DNA from: Neisseria lactamica
GTDB lineage: Bacteria; Pseudomonadota; Gammaproteobacteria; Burkholderiales; Neisseriaceae
Direction of reading: 5' to 3'
Assembly: GCA_001067655.1 (NCBI GenBank)
Contig: JUNU01000330.1
Span: 1 to 9,597, forward strand
DNA length: 9,597 nucleotides
The position numbers were made by a program, and so were the translations under genes. This document shows positions 1-6,447 of this stretch, in pieces. Each line of letters starts with the position of its first letter. The first letter of the stretch is position 1. Below the pieces are notes generated by a model that made no database searches, was not told where the DNA came from, and saw only the letters and a list, made by a program, of their open reading frames with translations.

Positions 1-113
1 ACGGAAACGGCACATATAACCAAACTCGATAAGATAAGCAAAAACCATTCTTTCCGCCGAAGCCTGCGGGATTTTAAGATGGGCGGCACGATAGCTTAAT
101 AAGAGAACACGCC

Positions 114-1529
114 ATGAACCATTATCCCCTGTTTGCCGATTTGAACGGCCGCCCCGTCCTGCTGGCGGGTGCGGGCAAAGTGGCGGAACGCAAAGCCGAA
201 AGCCTGTTGCAGGCAGGGGCTGCGGTCAGGGTTGTCGCCCGCGAACTCAATCCCGTTTTCCAAAAATGGGCGGACGAAGGCAAAATCGAATGGCTGGGCA
301 GCGAATTTCACGAGGACGATTTGGACGATGTGTTTTTCGCCGTCGCCGCCACCGACGATTACGCCTTCAACCGCCGCATCTTCCAAGCGGCGGAGCGGCG
401 GGCGAAACTCTGCAACACCGTCGATACCGCGGATTTGTGTTCCTTCACCGTCCCCGCCGTCATCGACCGCAGCCCGCTCAAAATCGCCGTCTCCAGCGGC
501 GCGACCGCCCCTGTTTTGGCGCGCAAGTGGCGGCAAATCATTGAAACACTCATCCCGCTGCACACCGGTCAAATGGCGGCACTCGCTGGCAAATGGCGCA
601 GCGCGGTCAAAGCCAAAATCAAAGGCACGGCAAACCGCCGCCGTTTTTGGGAAAACCTGTTCGACAGCCGTTTTAACGCGTTCGCCGCACAGGGCAACCT
701 CGATGCCGCCGAAGCAGAGCTTGCCGCGCAGCTTGACGGCTTCGGCGCGGCAAAAGGCGAAGTCGTCCTTGTCGGCGCAGGCCCCGGCGACGCAGGGCTG
801 CTCACCTTGCACGCTTTGCAGGCGATACAGGCGGCGGATGTCGTGTTCCACGATGCCTTAGTTTCAGACGACGTCTTAAGCATGGTGCGCAAAGATGCCG
901 ACAAAATCAGCGTCGGCAAACGCGCAGGCTCGCACCACGTCCAACAAGAAGAAACCAACCGCCTCCTTGTCGAATACGCCCGTCAAGGTTTGCGCGTCGT
1001 CCGGCTCAAAGGCGGCGACCCCTTCGTTTTCGGGCGCGGCGGCGAAGAAGCCCAAGTTTTGCGGCAAGCAAACATCCCGTACCGCATCATCCCCGGCATC
1101 ACCGCCGCACTAGGCGCGACCGCCTACGCAGGCATCCCCCTAACACACCGCGACTGCGCCCAAAGCGCGCTCTTCGTGACCGGACACAGCAAACACGACG
1201 GCCACCAGCCCGACTGGCGCACGCTCGCCCTCGACAACCAAACCCTGGTCGTCTATATGGGCACGCTCAAAGCCGCCGAAACCGCCGAAAAACTGATGGC
1301 GCACGGACGCAGCGGCGACACACCCATCGCCATCGTCTCCAACGGCACGCTTCCGCACCAAAGCGTCGTGACGGGTCGTCTGAAAAACCTGTCCGAGCTG
1401 GCAGAAAACGCCCCGCGTCCCGCGTTGATTGTTATCGGCGAAGTCGTTTCCCTGCGCGACGAATTGAAATGGTTTCAAGAAAATCCCGCGCAAAGCCGCC
1501 TTCACACGATGCACGAACAAGCCGCCTGA
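114..1529 (+). CDS. cysG: Siroheme synthase CysG (trifunctional)
   Basis: This 471-residue protein makes siroheme, the prosthetic group of sulfite and nitrite reductases, from uroporphyrinogen III by two SAM-dependent methylations, NAD-dependent dehydrogenation and iron chelation in the cytosol. The N-terminal dehydrogenase/ferrochelatase half shows the nucleotide-binding GAGKVA (19-24). It also has D104 in NTVDT and S128 in AVSSGATAPVLAR, matching the catalytic Asp104 and the phosphoserine Ser128 of Salmonella CysG by position. The uroporphyrinogen methyltransferase half begins near residue 216 with GAGPGD (221-226), followed by RLKGGDPFVFGRGGEE (from 297), PGITAALGATAYAGIPLTHR and VVYMG. 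Length is close to E. coli CysG (457). The ATG at 114 has AAGAGA at 101-106 seven bases upstream. A hairpin follows the stop, and hflX after it looks separately transcribed. Neisserial cysG usually belongs to the sulfate-assimilation genes, but no cys neighbour is visible here. No key residue appears to be missing. Confidence 0.97.
   Translation: MNHYPLFADLNGRPVLLAGAGKVAERKAESLLQAGAAVRVVARELNPVFQKWADEGKIEWLGSEFHEDDLDDVFFAVAATDDYAFNRRIFQAAERRAKLCNTVDTADLCSFTVPAVIDRSPLKIAVSSGATAPVLARKWRQIIETLIPLHTGQMAALAGKWRSAVKAKIKGTANRRRFWENLFDSRFNAFAAQGNLDAAEAELAAQLDGFGAAKGEVVLVGAGPGDAGLLTLHALQAIQAADVVFHDALVSDDVLSMVRKDADKISVGKRAGSHHVQQEETNRLLVEYARQGLRVVRLKGGDPFVFGRGGEEAQVLRQANIPYRIIPGITAALGATAYAGIPLTHRDCAQSALFVTGHSKHDGHQPDWRTLALDNQTLVVYMGTLKAAETAEKLMAHGRSGDTPIAIVSNGTLPHQSVVTGRLKNLSELAENAPRPALIVIGEVVSLRDELKWFQENPAQSRLHTMHEQAA
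863..874 (-). repeat. DUS variant inside cysG
   Basis: TTCAGACGACGT, the reverse complement of the mucosa-type DUS with one mismatch. It lies in the CysG reading frame at VSDDV, in the early methyltransferase domain. Confidence 0.6.
1373..1384 (+). repeat. DUS variant inside cysG
   Basis: GGGTCGTCTGAA, one mismatch (first base) from AGGTCGTCTGAA. It is read in frame as GRLKN near the C-terminal end of CysG. Confidence 0.7.
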
Positions 1530-1557
1530 AACGTTGGTTCAAACCGTTTAAACAAAC

Positions 1558-1601
1558 GAAAGGTCGTCTAAAAAACCAAATCCGGTTTCAGACGACCTTT
1601 C
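1558..1601 (+). terminator. Hairpin terminator of cysG built from an inverted DUS pair
   Basis: GAAAGGTCGTCT at 1558-1569 pairs perfectly over 12 bp with AGACGACCTTTC at 1590-1601. The left arm is a degenerate DUS (AGGTCGTCTAAA, 1561-1572) and the right arm a perfect inverted DUS (1587-1598). It lies 28 bases after the cysG stop. The T-tract after the stem is weak (CTTTCTTGATTAT), so termination efficiency is uncertain, but inverted DUS pairs at gene ends commonly serve this role in Neisseria. Confidence 0.75.
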
Positions 1602-1762
1602 TTGATTATGCTTTCACGGTCGGATGGTGTAAGATGCTGACGCAGCACGCAATCGCGTCAACAAATGCCTCCAACGGAGCGTGCGGCACGCCGAATAAAA
1701 CAGCGCAGAGAGCGGCCGAGTCATCAGATTGATGGATGCCGCTTTTCAGTTTTTCTAAAACG

Positions 1763-1768
1763 AAAGGA
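1763..1768 (+). promoter_or_regulatory. Ribosome binding site deciding the hflX start
   Basis: AAAGGA lies six bases before the TTG at 1775. The alternative ATG at 1736 has no comparable purine stretch, so this site favours the TTG start. Confidence 0.6.
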
Positions 1769-1774
1769 TTTTCC

Positions 1775-2965
1775 TTGTCCAAACGCAACATTTTCCCCGT
1801 CGACAAATCTTTGGAGCAACCCGAACGCGTGATGCTGGTCGGGGTGATGTTGAGCGCGGATTATTCGGGCGCGAACGAAGTGCGCGAGCGGACTTTTCAG
1901 ACGACCTTGGATGAGGCGGCGGAATTGGTCGCGGCGGCGGGCGGCGAGCTGGTGTTGCGGGAAACCGCCAAGCGCGACAAGGCGCATACGGCTTATTTCG
2001 TCGGTACGGGCAAGGTGGAGGAGTTGGCGGCGGCGGTGAAGCTGCACGACATCGGCTTGGCGGTGTTCAATCATGAATTGACGCCGACGCAGGAGCGCAA
2101 TTTGGAAAAAATCCTGCAATGCCGCGTTCTCGACCGCGTGGGTCTGATTTTGGCAATTTTTGCCAAACGCGCCCAATCGCAAGAGGGTAAATTGCAGGTG
2201 GAGCTGGCGCAGTTGAACCATTTGAGCGGGCGGCTGGTGCGCGGCTACGGGCATTTGCAGAGCCAGAAGGGCGGTATCGGCTTGAAAGGGCCGGGCGAGA
2301 CGCAGTTGGAAACCGACCGCCGCTTAATCGGGCAGAAAATCACGGCGTTGAAAAAACAGTTGGCGCAAGTGAAAAAACAACGTGCCACGCGCCGCAAATC
2401 GCGGATGGAAGGTCGTCTGAAAACCTTTACCATCGTCGGTTATACCAACGCGGGCAAATCCAGCCTGTTCAACCGTCTGACCAAAGCGGACGTGTTGGCG
2501 GAAGACCAGCTTTTTGCCACGCTGGATACGACGGCGCGGCGTTTGTTCCTATCGCACGAGGCGGGCGTGATTCTGACGGATACGGTCGGTTTCGTCCGCG
2601 ATTTGCCGCACAAGCTGGTGTCGGCGTTTTCGGCGACACTGGAGGAAACGGCTTTGGCGGACGTGTTGCTACACGTCGTTGATGCGTCCAATCCCGATTT
2701 CGAGCGGCAGATGGACGATGTGAATGTGGTTTTGGAAGAAATCGGCGCGCATGAAGTGCCTCAGCTTGTCGTGTACAACAAAATCGACCTGCTGCCGGAA
2801 GGTGTGCGCGAGGCGGGCGTGTTGCGGGATAATTCGGGACGCGCCGTCGGCGTGAATATTTCGGTGACGAAAAGTCTGGGCTTGGACGCTTTGCGCGAAG
2901 CGATGATTGAGCGGGCGTTGGAAAACGGCGGCAAAAGGTCGTCTGAAAACTGCAAATACGAATAA
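1775..2965 (+). CDS. hflX: GTPase HflX
   Basis: HflX is a translational GTPase that binds the 50S subunit and splits stalled ribosomes under stress. The N-terminal HflX domain (ERVMLVGVML to VELAQLNHL) is followed by the GLKGPGETQLETDRR motif, a basic coiled segment (KKQLAQVKKQRATRRKSR) and the G domain. Counting from the TTG start, G1 is GYTNAGKSS at about 222-230, G3 DTVGF at about 269-273 and G4 NKID at about 335-338. An in-frame ATG lies at 1736 but has no ribosome binding site. The TTG at 1775 has AAAGGA (1763-1768) with six-base spacing and gives MSKRNIF..., so I prefer it (396 aa; the ATG form is 409 aa; E. coli HflX is about 426). Two DUS copies are read in frame, in FQTT near the N-terminus and in GRLK just before G1, and a third in the C-terminal tail (RSSEN). 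No hfq or hflKC partner is adjacent, unlike the E. coli operon. Confidence 0.95.
   Translation: MSKRNIFPVDKSLEQPERVMLVGVMLSADYSGANEVRERTFQTTLDEAAELVAAAGGELVLRETAKRDKAHTAYFVGTGKVEELAAAVKLHDIGLAVFNHELTPTQERNLEKILQCRVLDRVGLILAIFAKRAQSQEGKLQVELAQLNHLSGRLVRGYGHLQSQKGGIGLKGPGETQLETDRRLIGQKITALKKQLAQVKKQRATRRKSRMEGRLKTFTIVGYTNAGKSSLFNRLTKADVLAEDQLFATLDTTARRLFLSHEAGVILTDTVGFVRDLPHKLVSAFSATLEETALADVLLHVVDASNPDFERQMDDVNVVLEEIGAHEVPQLVVYNKIDLLPEGVREAGVLRDNSGRAVGVNISVTKSLGLDALREAMIERALENGGKRSSENCKYE
1896..1907 (-). repeat. DUS, perfect, inside hflX
   Basis: TTCAGACGACCT, the exact reverse complement of the 12-base DUS. It is read in frame as FQTT in the N-terminal domain of HflX. Confidence 0.9.
2410..2421 (+). 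repeat. DUS, perfect, inside hflX
   Basis: AGGTCGTCTGAA, exact. It encodes GRLK at the junction between the basic coiled segment and the G domain, a natural linker. Confidence 0.9.
2936..2947 (+). repeat. DUS, perfect, at hflX 3' end
   Basis: AGGTCGTCTGAA, exact. It encodes RSSE in the last ten residues of HflX, so the end of the protein is partly DUS-derived. Confidence 0.9.
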
Positions 2966-3060
2966 AAACAAGATGTTTTGACTGCCGTTGTTTCTCAATG
3001 GGAAGGGCGGCGGGGGCGGATTTCGATTTCTGTCCATTGTTTGCCGCCGCGTGTTTTAAA

Positions 3061-3072
3061 AGGTCGTCTGAA
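3061..3072 (+). repeat. DUS, perfect, intergenic
   Basis: AGGTCGTCTGAA, exact, 96 bases after the hflX stop and just left of the long hairpin at 3077-3140. There is no inverted mucosa-type partner beside it. Confidence 0.9.
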
Positions 3073-3076
3073 AAAT

Positions 3077-3140
3077 AAAGGCCGTTTGGAAAACAAAGAT
3101 AAATCAGGGAGGGTTTATCTTTATTTCCAAACGGCCGTTT
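3077..3140. terminator. Long bidirectional hairpin between hflX and the convergent small gene
   Basis: GGCCGTTTGGAAA (3080-3092) pairs with TTTCCAAACGGCC (3124-3136). After a small internal loop, AAAGATAAA (3095-3103) pairs with TTTATCTTT (3114-3122), around a 10-base loop. That gives 22 paired bases. Read on the minus strand, the stem is followed by CTTTATTTTT, a good T-rich tail, so it fits best as terminator of the small gene at 3155-3280. It may also stop hflX transcription. The left arm resembles a degenerate AG-DUS. Confidence 0.75.
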
Positions 3141-3154
3141 AAAAAGTTTCCCGC

Positions 3155-3280
3155 TTAGAGGGGAAGGAGGCGGCGTTTTTTCATAACGTTTTCGTAAATC
3201 ATCCATGCCGCCAAGCTCAGGTAGGCGACGCTGGACAGGATGCCGATAACGGCAAAAATAGGTAGCAGGCGGTCAATCAT
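3155..3280 (-). CDS. Small single-pass membrane protein, 41 residues
   Basis: I do not recognise the family. The frame runs from ATG (3280-3278) to TAA (3157-3155). The product begins MIDRLLPIFAVIG, has one hydrophobic helix at about residues 5-29 (through LSLAAWMIY) and ends in a basic tail, ENVMKKRRLLPL. By the positive-inside rule the tail is cytoplasmic. A weak GGGA lies about eight bases before the ATG. Supporting reality are the coherent hydrophobic-then-basic pattern, a strong terminator immediately downstream (3077-3140) and a plausible promoter upstream (3375-3403). It is divergent from ccoI. CcoS, the small cbb3-assembly protein often next to ccoI, is of similar size but its acidic tail is absent, so I do not call this CcoS. 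It could be a conserved neisserial small protein missed by gene finders because of length. Confidence 0.6.
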   Translation of the reverse strand: MIDRLLPIFAVIGILSSVAYLSLAAWMIYENVMKKRRLLPL

Positions 3281-3699
3281 GATGTTTTCCCGAGTAAGTA
3301 GTTAATGGAAATTTTTGTGTAAAAGCGTAATGTTTTGTATTTTTTACCGCACTGTTTGTACGGAATATGCGCATAGTATGCAGCTTCAAATTGAGTCGGT
3401 CAACAAAAATGTAGTGCGTTTTTTCAAAAAAGTTCCATTTTTACATTAAAATAATCGGTAAATTCGCACGATATGCGGTATCAGAACGTAACCGTTCGTC
3501 TGTTTATGAGCGGTTATATTATTGAAAAATATAAATAAAAGTAATAAAAATATGCAAATTGTTTTAAAATAAACGTTTTGTAAAATATTTTTAAAAATCT
3601 GCTAAAAAGCTACACTTTAATAAAGTTTACATTTCTAAACATTTTAAATCCAAGTTTGAAACGGCAAACCATCTGCCGGCACACCATCAGGCACATATT
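3281..3699. other. AT-rich divergent intergenic region upstream of ccoI
   Basis: These 419 bases separate two divergent genes and are much more AT-rich than the coding flanks, especially 3515-3660. They hold no DUS and no convincing coding frame. A weak plus-strand promoter match is TTGTTT (3559-3564), 16 bases, TAAAAT (3581-3586), which would give ccoI a leader of about 110 bases; in such AT-rich sequence chance matches are frequent. Regulation by FNR would be expected for a cbb3 assembly gene, but I found no proper TTGAT-N4-ATCAA site. The closest is TTGA-N5-TCAA at 3391-3403, one base too short. Confidence 0.5.
3375..3403 (-). promoter_or_regulatory. Candidate sigma-70 promoter for the small membrane-protein gene
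   Basis: On the minus strand TTGACC (3403-3398, five of six to TTGACA) and CATACT (3380-3375, four of six to TATAAT) are separated by exactly 17 bases. Transcription would start near 3368, giving a leader of about 88 bases. This is consensus matching only. Confidence 0.4.
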
Positions 3700-6171
3700 A
3701 TGAATCAAACGGAAAGAACCTGTTTCCATTGCGGTCTGGAAGTCCCCGAACATCTCCATCTGACCGTCCGCTACGAAAATGAAGACCATGAAACCTGTTG
3801 CGCGGGTTGTCAGGCGGTGGCGCAGAGCATTATTGATGCAGGTTTGGGCAATTATTACAAACAGCGTACCGCCGACGCGGAAAAATCCGAATTACCGCCG
3901 CCGGAAATGTTGTCGCAACTGAAATTGTATGATTTGCCCGAAGTGCAGGCGGATTTTGTCGAGGCGGGGGAAGGGGATGAACGCGAGGCGGTGTTGATGC
4001 TGGGCGGCATTACCTGCGCGGCGTGCGTATGGCTGATTGAGCAGCAGCTTTTGCGGACGGCGGGCGTGGTGCGCGTGGATTTGAATTACAGTACGCACCG
4101 TTGCCGCGTGGTGTGGGACGAGGGCAAAATCGCGCTATCGGACATTCTTTTGAAAATCCGCAAAACAGGTTATACCGCCGCGCCTTACGATGCGCAAAAA
4201 GTCGAGGCGCAGGCGCAGAAAGAGCGCAAACAGTTTATCGTCAGGCTGGCGGTGGCGGGTTTGGGTATGATGCAGACGATGATGTTTGCCGTGCCGACTT
4301 ATCTTTACGGCGGCGACATCGAGCCGCTGTTTTTGGAAATCCTGCACTGGGGCGGCTTTTTGATGGTGCTGCCCGTCGTGTTTTACAGCGCGTTGCCGTT
4401 TTACCGCGGCGCGTGGCGCGATTGGAAAAACCGCCGCGTCGGCATGGATACGCCGATTGCGATTGCGGTCGTAATGACCTTTGTCGCGGGCATTTACAGC
4501 CTTGCCGTCAATGCGGGGCAGGGGATGTATTTCGAGTCCATCGCTATGCTGCTGTTTTTCCTGCTGGGCGGGCGGTTTATGGAACAAATCGCAAGGCGCA
4601 GGGCAGGAGATGCGGCGGAGCGGCTGGTGAAACTCGTCCCTGCGTTCTGCCACCGCCTTCCGTCTTATCCCGACAGCGAGGAAATCGAAGAAGCGGCAGT
4701 TGTACAGCTTCAGGCGGGCGACGTGATCGTCGTCAAACCCGGCGAAGTCATTCCTGTGGACGGCACGGTGTTGTCTGGCGAGAGCGAAGTGGACGAAGCC
4801 ATGCTGACGGGAGAGAGCCTGCCCGTGGTTAAAAGGTCGTCTGAAAACGTTACCGCAGGCACGCTCAATACGGGCAGCCCGCTTGTTATCCGAACCGACC
4901 GCACCGGTAACAACACACGCCTGTCGCACATCGTCAAACTGCTCGACCGCGCGCTCGCCCAAAAACCGCGCGCCGCCGAGCTTGCTGAGAAATACGCCTC
5001 CAGCTTCGTGTTTGGCGAGCTGTTGCTTGCCATCCCCGTTTTCATCGGCTGGGCATGGTATGCCGACGCGCAAACCGCCTTGTGGATTACCGTCGCGCTG
5101 CTGGTCATCACTTGCCCGTGCGCACTTTCGCTTGCCACGCCGACCGCGCTTGCCGCCTCCACAGGCGCACTTGCCGACGACGGCGTGTTAATCAGTGGCA
5201 AACAAAGCCTCGAAACGCTCGCGCAAATCGACGATGTCGTGTTTGACAAAACCGGCACGCTGACCAAAGGACAACTGTCCGTCAGCCGGATTATCCCCTT
5301 AGGTCGTCTGAAAACAGCAGAAGCCCTCGCCGCCGCACAAGCCCTGGAGCAACAATCCGAACACCCCATCGCCCGCGCTATCTTGAACCACACGCTTTCA
5401 GACGACCCCAGCCCCGCGCCCGAATACACAGTTTCCCAACGCGTCAACCGCATCGGACAAGGCGTCAGCGCGCAAATGACCTATAAAGGCGAAACCCAAG
5501 TTTGGGCATTGGGACGCGCCGATTTCGTCGCCGGAATAGCCGGCGTGTTACCTGACGAAGCCGCCAACGTCGAACACGCAGGCAGCATGGTGTTTCTCGG
5601 CAACCAAAGCGGTTTCCAAGCCGTCCTCCTGCTCGAAGACCAAATCAAAGACAGCGCCGCCGCCATGCTCGACACCCTCAAACAACAAGGCATCCGCACC
5701 CACCTGCTCAGCGGCGACCGCACAAATGCCGTCGCACAAGTCGCGCAGCAACTTGGTTTGGACACCTACCGCGCCGAAGCCGCGCCCGAAGATAAACTCG
5801 CTTATGTTGAAGACTTGCAGAAACAGGGCAGAAAAGTCTTGATGGTCGGCGACGGCATCAACGACGCCCCCGTCCTTGCCCAAGCCGACGTATCCGCCGC
5901 CGTTGCAGCAGGCGCCGATGTCGCACGCGACGGCGCTGATTTGGTCTTACTCAACGACGATTTGAACATCCTGCCCGCCACCATCGCACAAGCCCGCCGC
6001 ACACGCGAAATCATCCGTCAAAACCTCGCCTGGGCAAGCGCATACAACATCATCGCCATCCCGCTCGCCGTCTTAGGCTACGTCAAACCCTGGATCGCCG
6101 CATTGGGCATGAGCCTCAGCTCGCTGTTTGTAGTGGGCAACGCGTTGAGGCTGCTGAAGAAGAGGAAATAG
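3700..6171 (+). CDS. ccoI: CcoI/FixI-type copper-translocating P1B ATPase
   Basis: This 823-residue inner-membrane P1B ATPase probably exports copper from the cytoplasm for assembly of cbb3 cytochrome oxidase. A Cys-rich N-terminal segment (C8, C11, C33, C34, C37), typical of CcoI/FixI rather than plain CopA, precedes a heavy-metal-binding domain with GGITCAAC (102-109). The P-type core has TGES (370-373), the ion-binding CPC (472-474), the phosphorylated DKTGTLT (D516), the HP motif (555-556) and GDGINDAP (717-724). Eight membrane helices are visible: two pairs at about 175-290, a pair flanking CPC and a C-terminal pair. The length is usual for the family. The ATG at 3700 has only a weak AGG eight bases upstream, but the N-terminal CFHCG motif requires a start here. 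Two perfect DUS copies and one near copy are read in frame (KRSSEN, GRLK, LSDDP). The ccoNOP and ccoG genes are not in view. A CopA-like detoxification role is possible but less likely given the N-terminus. Confidence 0.93.
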   Translation: MNQTERTCFHCGLEVPEHLHLTVRYENEDHETCCAGCQAVAQSIIDAGLGNYYKQRTADAEKSELPPPEMLSQLKLYDLPEVQADFVEAGEGDEREAVLMLGGITCAACVWLIEQQLLRTAGVVRVDLNYSTHRCRVVWDEGKIALSDILLKIRKTGYTAAPYDAQKVEAQAQKERKQFIVRLAVAGLGMMQTMMFAVPTYLYGGDIEPLFLEILHWGGFLMVLPVVFYSALPFYRGAWRDWKNRRVGMDTPIAIAVVMTFVAGIYSLAVNAGQGMYFESIAMLLFFLLGGRFMEQIARRRAGDAAERLVKLVPAFCHRLPSYPDSEEIEEAAVVQLQAGDVIVVKPGEVIPVDGTVLSGESEVDEAMLTGESLPVVKRSSENVTAGTLNTGSPLVIRTDRTGNNTRLSHIVKLLDRALAQKPRAAELAEKYASSFVFGELLLAIPVFIGWAWYADAQTALWITVALLVITCPCALSLATPTALAASTGALADDGVLISGKQSLETLAQIDDVVFDKTGTLTKGQLSVSRIIPLGRLKTAEALAAAQALEQQSEHPIARAILNHTLSDDPSPAPEYTVSQRVNRIGQGVSAQMTYKGETQVWALGRADFVAGIAGVLPDEAANVEHAGSMVFLGNQSGFQAVLLLEDQIKDSAAAMLDTLKQQGIRTHLLSGDRTNAVAQVAQQLGLDTYRAEAAPEDKLAYVEDLQKQGRKVLMVGDGINDAPVLAQADVSAAVAAGADVARDGADLVLLNDDLNILPATIAQARRTREIIRQNLAWASAYNIIAIPLAVLGYVKPWIAALGMSLSSLFVVGNALRLLKKRK
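4834..4845 (+). repeat. DUS, perfect, inside ccoI
   Basis: AGGTCGTCTGAA, exact. It encodes RSSE in VVKRSSENVTAG, the actuator-domain loop just after TGES. Confidence 0.9.
5301..5312 (+). repeat. DUS, perfect, inside ccoI
   Basis: AGGTCGTCTGAA, exact. It encodes GRLK in the P-to-N domain linker after DKTGTLT. Confidence 0.9.
5397..5408 (-). repeat. DUS variant inside ccoI
   Basis: TTCAGACGACCC, one mismatch from the inverted DUS. It is read as LSDDP in the nucleotide-binding domain, 85 bases after the copy at 5301. Confidence 0.7.
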
Positions 6172-6175
6172 GTGG

Positions 6176-6194
6176 TTTTTTTTTTGGGGGGGGG
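6176..6194 (+). repeat. T10-G9 double homopolymer tract
   Basis: Ten T (6176-6185) are followed directly by nine G (6186-6194), four bases after the ccoI stop and next to the terminator stem. Poly-G tracts of this length are slippage-prone and often phase-variable in Neisseria, but here no gene reads through it. It could also be a site of sequencing length error. Confidence 0.9.
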
Positions 6195-6195
6195 A

Positions 6196-6241
6196 AGGTC
6201 GTCTGAAAAACCGGATTTTGGGTTTTCATACGACGTTTTTT
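6196..6241 (+). terminator. Rho-independent terminator of ccoI
   Basis: GTCGTCTGAAAAACC (6198-6212) pairs with GGGTTTTCATACGAC (6220-6234) at 13 of 15 positions around a seven-base loop, followed by G and six T. The left arm includes a perfect DUS (6196-6207); the right arm is a decayed inverted DUS (TTCATACGACGT, 6225-6236, two mismatches). The T-run marks it as plus-strand and it sits 25 bases after ccoI. Confidence 0.85.
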
Positions 6242-6280
6242 ATTTGAGTTTTTGAAAGATGGATTGGGCGGTGGTTTTTT

Positions 6281-6297
6281 CGTGGGCAAAGCCCACG
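6281..6297. repeat. Short palindrome CGTGGGC-AAA-GCCCACG
   Basis: A perfect seven-base stem with a three-base loop. Neither side has a T-tract in the right orientation, so it is not a good terminator. Similar GTGGGC/GCCCAC palindromes followed by GCTACGG are, as I recall, common intergenic repeats in Neisseria; copy number could not be checked. Confidence 0.55.
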
Positions 6298-6332
6298 CTA
6301 CGGCTGGGTGTTTTGATTGAATTCGGGATAAA

Positions 6333-6344
6333 AGGTCGTCTGAA
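6333..6344 (+). repeat. DUS, perfect, downstream of the AbiTii gene
   Basis: AGGTCGTCTGAA, exact, about 100 bases past the 3' end of the minus-strand gene at 6448-7347. It sits inside a small stem AAAGGT/ACCTTT (6331-6336, 6345-6350), followed on the minus strand by TTTTATCC, which might act as a weak terminator for that gene. Confidence 0.9.
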
Positions 6345-6360
6345 ACCTTTGATTTGATGG

Positions 6361-6427
6361 TAGATTGGGTTGAAACTTGGATATTGCGGAATGTTTAACA
6401 ATTCTTGTTGAGTTTTAACCCAATCTA
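6361..6427. repeat. Inverted-repeat element at the 3' edge of the AbiTii gene
   Basis: TAGATTGGGTTGAAAC (6361-6376) and GTTTTAACCCAATCTA (6412-6427) are inverted copies matching at 15 of 16 positions, 35 bases apart. The whole 67-base unit ends 20 bases from the stop of the minus-strand gene. It resembles a small intergenic repeat or non-autonomous element, but it matches neither the Correia/nemis ends nor dRS3 as I know them. Confidence 0.6.
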
Positions 6428-6447
6428 CGCTTGAAGAATATTTTTGT

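Noticed and set aside
1..99. Open frame from the window edge ending at TAA 97-99, 14 bases before cysG, a possible end of an upstream gene
   Set aside because: Only 32 codons, with three ATA and other codons unlike the neighbours, and no recognisable sequence. Chance openness of this length is common.
1606..1806. 66-codon minus-strand frame between cysG and hflX
   Set aside because: It starts at TTG without a ribosome binding site, overlaps the hflX start and has no recognisable family. Some of its sequence looks protein-like, so a gene remnant cannot be excluded.
2469..3206. Long minus-strand frame opposite hflX
   Set aside because: It is Pro/Arg-rich low-complexity sequence mirrored from the GC-rich hflX codons; hflX itself has clear GTPase motifs.
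3391..3403. TTGAGTCGGTCAA as an FNR site for ccoI
   Set aside because: The half-sites are separated by five bases between TTGA and TCAA instead of six, and the site is about 300 bases from ccoI.
3330..3449. 39-codon plus-strand frame upstream of ccoI
   Set aside because: It has no ribosome binding site, no recognisable pattern and lies in AT-rich intergenic sequence.
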